From: a virus
IMG/VR virus record: IMGVR_UViG_3300025096_001146
Span: 1-23,290 of that record
Length of the DNA: 23,290 bases
Reading direction: 5' to 3' (one strand)
The notes beneath the pieces were generated by a model, which was not told where the DNA came from, ran no database searches, and worked only from the letters and a program-made list of their open reading frames with translations. Shown one piece after another: positions 8,917 through 14,533 of this stretch (position 1 is its first letter; every line of letters begins with the position of its first letter). The translations under genes were made by a program, and so were the position numbers.

Positions 8917-9334
8917 GATAATTACGATGCTGGGTTCAACCTTGCTGAGTAGTTTGCTAAGTATTTGGTCGCAAAGCAGAAAAGCAAAAGCTGACGAACA
9001 ACAGCTTCTAATAACTAGAGGTGAGTTTCAACTGCAAGCCATAGAAGCTGCAAGAAATGTTAAAGACAAAGGCTTTACATTTACTAGAAGAGTGATTGCG
9101 TTGACTTCGATCTTTGCAATTATTGTGTTGCCTAAGTTGGTTGCTGTGTATGCACCAGAAGTTTCAGTGACTGTGGGTTATACTAATTGGATGCCCGGAT
9201 TTTGGTTCTTTAAAGAAGGAAGAGAAGTTTTTGAATGGATTACTTTTCAAGGTTTGGTCATAACTCAGTTAGATACCAATTTAGTATCGGCTATAATTGG
9301 TATGTACTTTGGTGGTAGTCTAGTTAAACGATAA
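8897..9334 (+). CDS. three-helix membrane protein, holin candidate
   Basis: 145 aa with three apparent hydrophobic segments: about residues 4-23 (FEIITMLGSTLLSSLLSIW), 66-86 (VIALTSIFAIIVLPKLVAVY) and 115-142 (WITFQGLVI...AIIGMYFGGSLV). Helices 1 and 2 are linked by a charged stretch (QSRKAKADEQQLL...ARNVKDKG). It ends in a basic SLVKR tail. Size and topology match the three-helix holin family described for gene-transfer-agent and related phages (Holin_3TMs, Pfam PF11351), which is my best match, though not proven. A holin would permeabilise the inner membrane at lysis. No endolysin is recognisable beside it. It belongs to the 8737-9518 transcription unit started by the consensus promoter. 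Confidence 0.65.
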   Translation: MVGFPFEIITMLGSTLLSSLLSIWSQSRKAKADEQQLLITRGEFQLQAIEAARNVKDKGFTFTRRVIALTSIFAIIVLPKLVAVYAPEVSVTVGYTNWMPGFWFFKEGREVFEWITFQGLVITQLDTNLVSAIIGMYFGGSLVKR

Positions 9335-9359
9335 TAAAAAAGAGAGGAAAACAATACAA

Positions 9360-9518
9360 ATGGAAATTATATTTAAATTAATTACGACAGTAACGTATAT
9401 CGTTACAGGTGCGTCAATTCTTGCTGCCATGACTCCATCTAAAAAAGATGATGAGTGGATCGGTAAAATATTGGGTTATATCGACATGATTGCCCTGAAT
9501 TTTAAAGGTAAAAAATAA
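9360..9518 (+). CDS. small membrane protein (52 aa) next to holin candidate
   Basis: 52 aa starting MEIIFKLITTVTYIVTGASI, preceded by AGAGAGGAAAA (strong Shine-Dalgarno GAGG at 9343-9346, long spacing). One membrane helix spans about residues 4-24, followed by TPSKKDDEWIGKILGYIDMI and a Lys-rich end. Small phage proteins with one N-terminal helix, then TP.P.DD, then I...ALN.G/K.K, are familiar from marine phages (from memory); no function is known to me. Position right after the holin candidate suggests a lysis accessory (second holin or antiholin), by location only. The stop is followed 10 bases later by the structured RNA region. Confidence 0.65.
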   Translation: MEIIFKLITTVTYIVTGASILAAMTPSKKDDEWIGKILGYIDMIALNFKGKK

Positions 9519-9528
9519 GACGTTTATT

Positions 9529-9630
9529 TAGCTGGTAAGGCATTGCCCTTATCGGCTACTTAAAGTCCTCTTAGAACGCTCATATGAGGCTCTGAGAGGC
9601 ATTAACGAAGCACACTTTATTGTGTGTTTT
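9529..9630 (+). ncRNA. three-hairpin structured RNA ending in a terminator (unknown class)
   Basis: This untranslated stretch folds on paper into three consecutive hairpins. Hairpin 1: 9529-9540 pairs with 9547-9558 (12 bp with two G-U pairs, six-base loop CATTGC). Hairpin 2: 9567-9575 pairs with 9591-9599 (9 bp, one G-U), with an inner CTC/GAG helix (9579-9581 with 9586-9588) closing an ATAT loop. Hairpin 3: 9608-9615 pairs with 9622-9629, followed by T at 9630, a terminator. Spacers are 8 bases each (9559-9566 and 9600-9607). No ORF with a start crosses it. It lies between the lysis-like unit and the curli cassette and could be a stable 3' UTR, a processed phage small RNA, or a barrier protecting mRNA. 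It does not match a tRNA, and I do not recognise it as a known RNA class. Confidence 0.6.
9608..9630 (+). terminator. rho-independent terminator
   Basis: The stem AAGCACAC / GTGTGTTT (8 bp, one G-U) surrounds loop TTTATT, and the 3' side runs into TTTT. It ends the 8737-9518 unit and the structured RNA, separating them from the Hsp20/curli cassette. Confidence 0.65.
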
Positions 9631-9636
9631 ATAAAC

Positions 9637-9642
9637 TATAAT
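9637..9642 (+). promoter_or_regulatory. candidate -10 box for the Hsp20/curli cassette
   Basis: There is a perfect TATAAT at 9637-9642, just after the terminator. Transcription would begin near 9649, leaving the ribosome-binding site AAGGAG (9655-9660) in the leader. No good -35 hexamer is found 16-18 bases upstream (9613-9620 reads CACTTTAT), so it would need an activator or could be a chance match in AT-rich DNA. A second TATAAT at 9649-9654 would start transcription downstream of the ribosome-binding site and is less likely to be used. Confidence 0.4.
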
Positions 9643-9654
9643 CTTGCTTATAAT

Positions 9655-9660
9655 AAGGAG
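9655..9660 (+). promoter_or_regulatory. ribosome-binding site fixing the Hsp20 start
   Basis: AAGGAG is followed by a 7-base spacer to ATG 9668. The in-frame TTG at 9644 lies upstream of this site and is not the start. Confidence 0.8.
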
Positions 9661-9667
9661 AGAAAAA

Positions 9668-10102
9668 ATGGTCAATAAATATGGCTTAGTGGATTTTAGA
9701 GATCCAATATTTTCATCGTTGTTTGTGGGCTTTGATGGTCTTTTTGAAAACATGACACAGATGTCACAAGGTTCAAAAAGTCTTCCGAGTTATCCACCTT
9801 ATAACGTGATACAAGACGGAGACGATTACGTAATTGAAATCGCTCTAGCAGGCATCAATAAAAAAGATATTGATATTACCCTGCAAGAAAATACTTTAAC
9901 AGTTTCTTATCAATCTTCAGAAGAAGAAGAGTCCGATAAAAAATTGTACAAAGGAATTGCACAAAGATCTTTTAAAAGACAATTCAATTTGTCTGAAGAT
10001 ATTGAGGTCGAAGGTGCGAACTTTGTTAATGGTATGTTGAATATCTTTTTACAAAGGATTATTCCTGAAGAAAAGAAACCAAAGACAATAAAGATTAAAT
10101 AA
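9668..10102 (+). CDS. hsp20: small heat-shock protein, Hsp20/alpha-crystallin family
   Basis: 144 aa from the ATG with the strong Shine-Dalgarno; the size is usual for an IbpA-type sHSP. The N-terminal arm is Phe-rich (FSSLFVGFDGLFENM, about residues 15-29). The alpha-crystallin domain spans ~44-134, opening with PPYNVIQDGDDYVIEIALAG and including the G-x-L strand (GMLNIFLQR, 122-130) typical of the family. The tail ends IKIK, giving the I-x-I motif (141-143) used for oligomer assembly. sHSPs hold unfolding proteins in the cytoplasm without ATP. Phage-encoded Hsp20 is known from cyanophages. Here it is the first gene of the operon that encodes the curli-like proteins, so it may buffer aggregation-prone substrates before export; that link is inference. 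The next gene begins one base after the stop. Confidence 0.93.
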   Translation: MVNKYGLVDFRDPIFSSLFVGFDGLFENMTQMSQGSKSLPSYPPYNVIQDGDDYVIEIALAGINKKDIDITLQENTLTVSYQSSEEEESDKKLYKGIAQRSFKRQFNLSEDIEVEGANFVNGMLNIFLQRIIPEEKKPKTIKIK

Positions 10103-10103
10103 A

Positions 10104-10256
10104 ATGGAATATGATTTTGAAAGAAAGTGGACAAGAGTAAATAAGGAATATCTTACGACCTTGGTGGATGATCACCAAAGGTATCGTTTTATGTTTCGTC
10201 TTCTCTTTGCTTACTTAATTCTTGATCTATTAATACATTTTGATTTATTGTCATAA
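10104..10256 (+). CDS. small membrane peptide (50 aa), unknown
   Basis: 50 aa, ATG 10104, one base after the Hsp20 stop; its TAA overlaps the next ATG (TAATG), a sign of translational coupling. The N-terminal 28 residues are charged and soluble (MEYDFERKWTRVNKEYL...), followed by one hydrophobic helix (about 29-48, FMFRLLFAYLILDLLIHFDL). The topology is probably N-in with a short C-terminus at the periplasmic face. The mRNA has an imperfect hairpin at 10159-10181 (TTGGTG/CACCAA core, loop GATGAT) inside the coding region. I do not recognise the family. Position before two other small membrane proteins and csgF/csgG suggests a membrane accessory of the cassette or a lysis factor. Confidence 0.6.
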   Translation: MEYDFERKWTRVNKEYLTTLVDDHQRYRFMFRLLFAYLILDLLIHFDLLS

Positions 10257-10552
10257 TGGCTGAAGCATTTAAGTTAATTGCAGAACTAGGATTACCGATA
10301 GCTGGTGGTTTAATAATGGCTTTCTTTATATTCCTAGTAATGAAACAATTAATGGAGAGCCTTGTAAACGAAATAAAAACAATACAAGGCATTTCTAAGA
10401 TGCTTATTACTAGAGCAGCTACCATGAATAATGATATTATTCGTATAGATACGAGTGTGTCTTCAGCACTTAACTTGCCTCCTGACTTAGACAGAATTGC
10501 AAGAGCAGAGAACTTTGTAGAGGATGGTAAGATTGATGCTCGAAGAGATTAA
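10256..10552 (+). CDS. small membrane/coiled-coil protein A (paralogue of next gene)
   Basis: 98 aa. ATG 10256 overlaps the previous stop. One membrane helix spans ~12-33 (PIAGGLIMAFFIFLVMKQLM), followed by a helical, probably coiled-coil stretch to ~73 with heptad-like Ile/Leu/Met spacing. The tail is polar and charged (FVEDGKIDARRD). It aligns without large gaps to the next protein: the hydrophobic N-terminus matches in register, and the coil ends in similar motifs (NNDIIRIDTSVSSALNL against DQDMIRLQQKVNTALSL). The pair therefore arose by tandem duplication. Possible roles are holin-like or a membrane adaptor to the CsgF/CsgG pore. No established function is known to me. Confidence 0.7.
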   Translation: MAEAFKLIAELGLPIAGGLIMAFFIFLVMKQLMESLVNEIKTIQGISKMLITRAATMNNDIIRIDTSVSSALNLPPDLDRIARAENFVEDGKIDARRD

Positions 10553-10554
10553 AT

Positions 10555-10809
10555 ATGGACATTGTACAGCTCGTATCGGAATTTGGTTTCACTACTGTCA
10601 TGGTAGTTGGTCTAGGTTATTTTGTTTATTTTGTATGGCACACAATTACTACGATTATCAAACCTGCTGTTAAAGACATGAGCAAAACAATCATTCGATT
10701 GACTGATCAACTGAGACTGCTTGATCAAGATATGATAAGATTACAACAAAAAGTAAATACTGCTCTGAGTTTAAAAGAGCAAGACGAACAAAGTGAGCAG
10801 AAAAATTAG
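10555..10809 (+). CDS. small membrane/coiled-coil protein B (paralogue of previous gene)
   Basis: 84 aa, starting two bases after the previous stop. The N-terminal membrane helix is about residues 12-33 (FTTVMVVGLGYFVYFVWHTI), followed by an amphipathic helix with regular hydrophobic spacing to ~72 and a Glu/Gln/Lys-rich tail. It is clearly related to the preceding 98-aa protein (shared D-I/M-I-R-I/L and A-L-N/S-L motifs at the coil end). The last 17 bases overlap the csgF start, so its translation may feed csgF. Two related membrane proteins could form a hetero-oligomer. The pair may be lysis proteins that were already there before the curli genes, or inner-membrane partners of the export system; the sequence does not decide. 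Confidence 0.7.
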   Translation: MDIVQLVSEFGFTTVMVVGLGYFVYFVWHTITTIIKPAVKDMSKTIIRLTDQLRLLDQDMIRLQQKVNTALSLKEQDEQSEQKN

Positions 10810-11287
10810 TATAAATTTAGCATCTTTTATTACAAGTATATTAATAATGTACTTGTGGAGTTCTGCAGTATTCGCAGATGAAATAGTTCATCAGTTTAAG
10901 AGTCCTAGTTTTAATGGTGTCGCAACTTCTTCACACTATTTAACCATTGATGAACAAGAAAAAACAAGAAGAGATGCAATCGCAGAAGATGTTGAGAATG
11001 CTCTTAAAGAAGCAGAGCGTGAGGCAGAGAATACAACACTTGCAAAATTTTTAAGAAACTTAGAATCAAGAATCTACTCTCAGCTTTCAAGAGACATTGC
11101 AGAATCTTTGTTTGATTCTGAAAAAGGTGGCACAGGCGGAGAGTTTGAATTAGAAGGTAGCACGATACGTTTTGTTAATGACGGAATTAATATAACGCTC
11201 ATTGTTATTGATGAAAACGGAACGATAACTGAGATTATTATTCCAGTAGGTATATTTGGTATATGTTCAGACGAGTGTGGAATATAA
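10793..11287 (+). CDS. csgF: curli assembly factor CsgF homologue
   Basis: 164 aa from GTG 10793. A signal peptide spans residues 1-28 (FITSILIMYLWSSAVFA, cleavage before DE). The mature protein opens DEIVHQFKSPSFNG, which aligns in register with the start of E. coli CsgF (Q-F-R-N-P-N-F-G-G), the part that plugs into the CsgG channel. The middle is helical (EQEKTRRDAIAEDVENAL...). The C-terminal part (about 117-151, FELEGSTIRFVNDGINITLI then ENGTITEIIIP) matches the CsgF beta-rich end. Identity is well supported (family PF10614). Oddities: mature position 17, Asn in E. coli where it forms the second channel constriction, is Thr here. An extra C-terminal GICSDECGI adds two Cys. The gene overlaps csgG by 25 bases. 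CsgF normally secretes through CsgG and couples it to fibre nucleation at the cell surface. Confidence 0.88.
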   Translation: MSRKISINLASFITSILIMYLWSSAVFADEIVHQFKSPSFNGVATSSHYLTIDEQEKTRRDAIAEDVENALKEAEREAENTTLAKFLRNLESRIYSQLSRDIAESLFDSEKGGTGGEFELEGSTIRFVNDGINITLIVIDENGTITEIIIPVGIFGICSDECGI

Positions 11288-12102
11288 AAACATTAATAGT
11301 ATTGTTGCCTTTTGTCTTACAAGGGTGCGCAAGTTTTGCACCTGTAGGACACACAGGATGTGATTCAATATTTGAGTGTGTTGAGAAACCAGCAATTGTA
11401 AGACCAACACAAGATAAATTAATTAACTTACCTGCTCCTAATCAGAAAGCTGTTGTAGCTGTTTACTCTTTTAAAGACTTAACAGGACAAAGAAAGAGTT
11501 CGCAGAAGATGGCACTGTTTAGTACAGCCGTAACTCAAGGAGCTGACAATTATCTTATTGACGCTTTAAGAAGTGCAGGCAAAGGCAGGTGGTTTGTTGT
11601 AGTAGAGCGATCTGGATTAGACGGCTTAACCAGAGAACGACAACTGATTAAGAATACTAGGCAAACTTACAACGGAGAAAAAGGAAATACTTTAAAACCT
11701 TTACTCTTTGCAGGGTTAATTATTGAAGGAGGGATCGTTCAATACGATACAAATATTGGAACAGGTGGAAATGGAGCAAGGTATTTAGGTATAGGATCTA
11801 ATAATCAATGGAGACAAGACGAGATTACAGTATCATTAAGAGCTGTTCTTGTTCAAACAGGTGAGGTTATGATCAATACAATGGTTAGTAAAACAATATT
11901 AAGCGCAGGAGTAAACCGTGATGTGTTCCGTTTTATTGAAATGGGAACTGAGTTGGTTGAGTTAGAAACAGGCTATAGTCAGAACGAAGCAATGGGTTAT
12001 GCGACAAGATCTGCAATTGAAGAAGCTGTTTATTCTTTGATACAACAAGGTTTAAAACAACAATTATGGGATTTTAATTATGAAGAAGAAATTATTAATT
12101 AG
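11263..12102 (+). CDS. csgG: curli secretion pore lipoprotein CsgG homologue
   Basis: 279 aa, close to E. coli CsgG (277 aa precursor). A lipoprotein signal ends with LQGC (lipid-anchored Cys22). A Cys-containing insert (GHTGCDSIFECV) follows, then the conserved body: LPAPNQKAVVAVYSFKDLTG (56-75), FSTAV (86-90), RWFVVVERSGLDGL, the transmembrane hairpin region with GGNGARYLGIGSNNQW, SKTILSAGV and VFRFIEM, ending LIQQGLKQQLWDF. These match PF03783. CsgG forms a nonameric outer-membrane channel that exports curlins. The loop lining the constriction reads KSSQKMALF (78-86), where E. coli has KPYPASNF: the final Phe is kept, but the Tyr and Asn are lost and the loop is one residue longer. GTG 11275 is an alternative start that would shorten only the signal peptide. 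It overlaps csgF and the following curlin gene. Confidence 0.95.
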   Translation: MFRRVWNIKTLIVLLPFVLQGCASFAPVGHTGCDSIFECVEKPAIVRPTQDKLINLPAPNQKAVVAVYSFKDLTGQRKSSQKMALFSTAVTQGADNYLIDALRSAGKGRWFVVVERSGLDGLTRERQLIKNTRQTYNGEKGNTLKPLLFAGLIIEGGIVQYDTNIGTGGNGARYLGIGSNNQWRQDEITVSLRAVLVQTGEVMINTMVSKTILSAGVNRDVFRFIEMGTELVELETGYSQNEAMGYATRSAIEEAVYSLIQQGLKQQLWDFNYEEEIIN

Positions 12103-12769
12103 CTTTATAGCAATGTTTGCTTTTTCTGTTGTCTATGCAGGAAACAACGACATTTATATAACACAATCAGGAACGGGTTTGACTATGAACATAGATCAAA
12201 TTGGTGACACAAACAAAGTCGGTACATCACAGACTAGAGCAACCTTTACTGGAACCTCTATGACTGTGGACATTGACCAAGTAGGAGACAGCAACACGAT
12301 GGCTGCTTCAGTAGCGCAAGGTAATAGCACCTCATTTACTGCATCAACGACAGGAGATAGTAATACTACTACATTGGCATTGGGTGCAAGCGGAGACGTT
12401 GCCAATACAGACTTTGATTATGCTGCTACTGGTGACTCAAACACAGTGACATTCACACAAGGTGCTGCTGCAACCGCAACTGCTGGTAATCAAGACATTG
12501 TGATTGCAGGCACATCAAATGATTTAAATGCCACTTGTGAGGTGGTTGGTTGTATCAACAATTGGGATGTGGACGGAGATTCAAATGACATCGACACCAC
12601 TCAAACAGGAAACTCAGATCATTCTATCACAGCCGACATAACAGGAAGCACAAACAACATAGACATAGATCAAACCAACAGCACTGGTAGTGTATCAGAT
12701 GTTGTGGTTCTAACAGCAACAACGAGCAACGGCACTATAGACATAGACCAATGCACAAGTGGCTGTTAA
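12080..12769 (+). CDS. secreted curlin-repeat (amyloid-type) protein 1
   Basis: 229 aa. The signal peptide is 1-20 (KKKLLISFIAMFAFSVVYA, cleaved before GN). The mature protein is Gly/Asn/Thr/Ser/Asp-rich with curlin-type Q-x-G-x-x-N units: ITQSGTG (27-33), IDQIGDTN (38-45), IDQVGDSN (65-72), degenerate TTGDSN and ATGDSN (90-95, 116-121), TQTGNSD (~174), IDQTNSTG (196-203) and IDQCTSGC (222-229). Curlin repeats stack as a beta-solenoid amyloid in CsgA/CsgB. Repeats are irregularly spaced and decay in the middle, so it could be a nucleator or minor subunit. Four Cys form two close pairs (153/158 and 225/229), unusual for curlins. There is no Trp except W162. It follows csgG with a 23-base overlap, so it is a likely CsgG substrate. 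DNA is noticeably richer in G+C than the virion genes. Confidence 0.85.
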   Translation: MKKKLLISFIAMFAFSVVYAGNNDIYITQSGTGLTMNIDQIGDTNKVGTSQTRATFTGTSMTVDIDQVGDSNTMAASVAQGNSTSFTASTTGDSNTTTLALGASGDVANTDFDYAATGDSNTVTFTQGAAATATAGNQDIVIAGTSNDLNATCEVVGCINNWDVDGDSNDIDTTQTGNSDHSITADITGSTNNIDIDQTNSTGSVSDVVVLTATTSNGTIDIDQCTSGC

Positions 12770-13848
12770 TATTATTTCTTTTTATACCTAACGTATATTC
12801 TGAAATAGGAGAGATCTCAGAGTTGCGTGGCAACGGAGAGATTCTAAGACAATCAGAAGGAGATAAGTTACTTGCAGAGCTGGCACTGGATATTCTTTCT
12901 TATGATGATATACGGACAGGCAATGGTCGTATTGCTGTCAGGTTTGTCGATGACTCTGTTATAAAGCTTACAGAACATTCAAAGATTGTCGTTGACGAAT
13001 ACATTTTTGATCCTGATCCATCTAAAAGTAAGCTTGCTCTTAACATGGCTAGTGGTACAGCACGTTTTATCACTGGTGCATTAGGAAAGATAGATAAAAA
13101 AAACATTAAGATACGTACTCCTAGTGCTACAGTAGCTGTCAGAGGAACAGACTTTACGACAACAGTAGATGAACTAGGCAGGTCTTTAGTAATTCTTTTG
13201 CCGAATCCTGACGGCACTTCTTCAGGAGAAATCACAGTAGAGACGATGGCAGGCATAGAGGTTTTAAATAAACCTTATCAAGCCACGATGGTTAGTATGT
13301 CTGAAAGTCCTCCGACTAAGCCAGTGACGTTGGTTAATATGTCATTAAACTTTATAGACAATCTTTTGATAGTCAACCCACCAGACGAAGTTCAGCAAGC
13401 AGTAGATGAACAAGCACAGAGTTCAAACAACGTGCTTGACGTAGACTTATTAGAAGAAAATGATTTAGATGACAACGACCTTGATAAAGATGAGCTAGAA
13501 GAAGAGACAACTAGACTAGACATTGACTTCTTAGCAGTAGACTTCTTACAAGATTTATTAGAAATAATGGAAACGACTGCTTCTGGTAAGAAAGAAAAAG
13601 GAACAGACGGAGAGTTAGACGGAGTACAACTAGAAGGGATCATCCCTAACTTTGATCAAAATGCACAAGTCTATAGTTTTGTAGACGGAGAAATTTTAAC
13701 ACTGGTTAGACAAGTAGAAAACACAATTGATTTAGAACTTGATAAAGGTGGAGCATATAACATACAAATACTTTCTGCTGGAAAGTTAATAAACATAACA
13801 GTAAACGGAGGCGGAGAAAATGAGATCGTTATTAATCAGTCTGATTAG
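12751..13848 (+). CDS. secreted FecR-domain protein with acidic region and curlin-like C-terminus
   Basis: 365 aa. The signal peptide is ~1-17 (KWLLILFLFIPNVYS, cleaved before EI). A FecR-type beta domain (PF04773) spans ~50-145: RTGNGRIAVRFVDDSVIKL, a SGTARFITG strand, then the hallmark RTPSATVAVRGTDF (122-135). Next come ~60 ordinary residues, a strongly acidic Asp/Glu/Leu stretch (~229-262), and a C-terminal beta segment ending EIVINQSD. It lacks the cytoplasmic anti-sigma part of classical FecR and has no membrane helix after the signal, so it is a periplasmic or secreted domain rather than a FecIR regulator. In bacteria, FecR-domain genes are often neighbours of CHASE2 cyclase genes (from memory). 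The INQSD end is shared with the second curlin protein and resembles a curlin half-repeat. It overlaps the curlin genes on both sides (19 and 29 bases). Confidence 0.85.
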   Translation: MHKWLLILFLFIPNVYSEIGEISELRGNGEILRQSEGDKLLAELALDILSYDDIRTGNGRIAVRFVDDSVIKLTEHSKIVVDEYIFDPDPSKSKLALNMASGTARFITGALGKIDKKNIKIRTPSATVAVRGTDFTTTVDELGRSLVILLPNPDGTSSGEITVETMAGIEVLNKPYQATMVSMSESPPTKPVTLVNMSLNFIDNLLIVNPPDEVQQAVDEQAQSSNNVLDVDLLEENDLDDNDLDKDELEEETTRLDIDFLAVDFLQDLLEIMETTASGKKEKGTDGELDGVQLEGIIPNFDQNAQVYSFVDGEILTLVRQVENTIDLELDKGGAYNIQILSAGKLINITVNGGGENEIVINQSD

Positions 13849-14533
13849 TCTGTCGTCTTTTATTATCTATGCTGGAGACAACAGCGTTGAAATAAGAACC
13901 AAAGGCAGCGGTTCTTTGATACACATTGACCAAGTAGGAACAAGCAATACTACTAGAGTTTGGTGTGGTTTATCTGAAGGCACTTACACAACACACAGTT
14001 GTAACAATGCAGAAATAGATATAGATCAGAACGGAACAAGCAACACAGCAAAAGCCTACAGCCAAGTTGCTACACACACAGGCAATGAATACAAGATTGA
14101 TCAAGACGGTAATGACAACATTGGTTACATAGATGCCGATGATGATGGCAGCGACATGGACATTGTGCAGGACGGCAACAACAACGATGCTGAAATCTAT
14201 ATGCAAGGCGACAACAACATATATGAAATCACACAGACGGGTGATGACAAGGAGGGAGAGATCAGAGCATTCGGTGATAACTCAAACTTCTCAATCAATC
14301 AATCAGGCAGTGGCGAACACTATGCCAAGATATATGCAAGCACAGCAGCCGACAACAATGATGCAAGCATAACTCAGACAGGTAGTGGCGACCATTATAT
14401 GAAGTTGAACTTCTATACCGATGATTACGATGTGACGGCAACACAATCAGGAGCAACCAACAAATCAATCACAGTCAACTACAACTGCACCACCAATTGC
14501 AATAAAACATTGACGATTAATCAAAGTGATTAG
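13820..14533 (+). CDS. secreted curlin-repeat (amyloid-type) protein 2
   Basis: 237 aa. The start is fixed by the strong GGAGGCGGAG at 13807-13816, inside the FecR-domain gene. The signal peptide is 1-18 (RSLLISLISLSSFIIYA, before GD). Curlin-type units are more numerous than in protein 1: IDQVGTSN (36-43), IDQNGTSN (68-75), IDQDGNDN (93-100), IVQDGNNN (115-122), a YMQGDNN variant (127-133), ITQTGDDK (137-144), INQSGSGE (159-166), ITQTGSGD (184-191), ATQSGATN (207-214) and terminal INQSD. Spacing is about 22-32 residues, near the curlin repeat length. It is strongly acidic with few Lys/Arg. Cys are paired (49/61 and 223/227); the terminal C-x3-C pair also occurs in protein 1. A major fibre subunit exported by the CsgG homologue is the likely role (inferred). 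Confidence 0.87.
   Translation: MRSLLISLISLSSFIIYAGDNSVEIRTKGSGSLIHIDQVGTSNTTRVWCGLSEGTYTTHSCNNAEIDIDQNGTSNTAKAYSQVATHTGNEYKIDQDGNDNIGYIDADDDGSDMDIVQDGNNNDAEIYMQGDNNIYEITQTGDDKEGEIRAFGDNSNFSINQSGSGEHYAKIYASTAADNNDASITQTGSGDHYMKLNFYTDDYDVTATQSGATNKSITVNYNCTTNCNKTLTINQSD
13831..13848 (+). repeat. C-terminal coding repeat, copy 1 (INQSD-stop)
   Basis: 18 bases at the end of the FecR-domain gene match 15 of 18 bases at 14516-14533, the end of curlin gene 2. Both encode I-N-Q-S-D and stop with TAG. The three differences lie together in the Gln-Ser codons, so the peptide is conserved while its DNA has drifted. Confidence 0.7.
14516..14533 (+). repeat. C-terminal coding repeat, copy 2 (INQSD-stop)
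   Basis: End of curlin gene 2, the partner of 13831-13848. The GTG start of the cyclase gene (14526) lies inside this repeat, giving GTGATTAG with the stop codon just downstream of the start. Confidence 0.7.

Noticed and set aside
9529-9630. Possible tRNA or tRNA-like element
   Set aside because: The hairpins are in tandem and not closed by a 7-bp acceptor stem; there is no T-loop motif and no CCA end.
9649-9654. Second TATAAT upstream of hsp20
   Set aside because: Its transcription start would fall after the AAGGAG site, so the mRNA would lack the ribosome-binding site; the copy at 9637-9642 fits better.
10159-10181. Hairpin TTGGTG-GATGAT-CACCAA as a terminator
   Set aside because: It is within a coding region, has a bulge, is not followed by a T-run, and the operon continues through it.
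12196-13643. Long antisense open frames over the curlin and FecR genes
   Set aside because: They mirror the repetitive, biased codons of the sense genes, have no ribosome-binding sites, and encode no recognisable protein.
12751-13848. FecR anti-sigma regulator of an iron-uptake system
   Set aside because: There is no cytoplasmic anti-sigma part and no membrane helix after the signal peptide, and no FecI sigma factor or TonB receptor nearby; only the FecR beta domain is shared.
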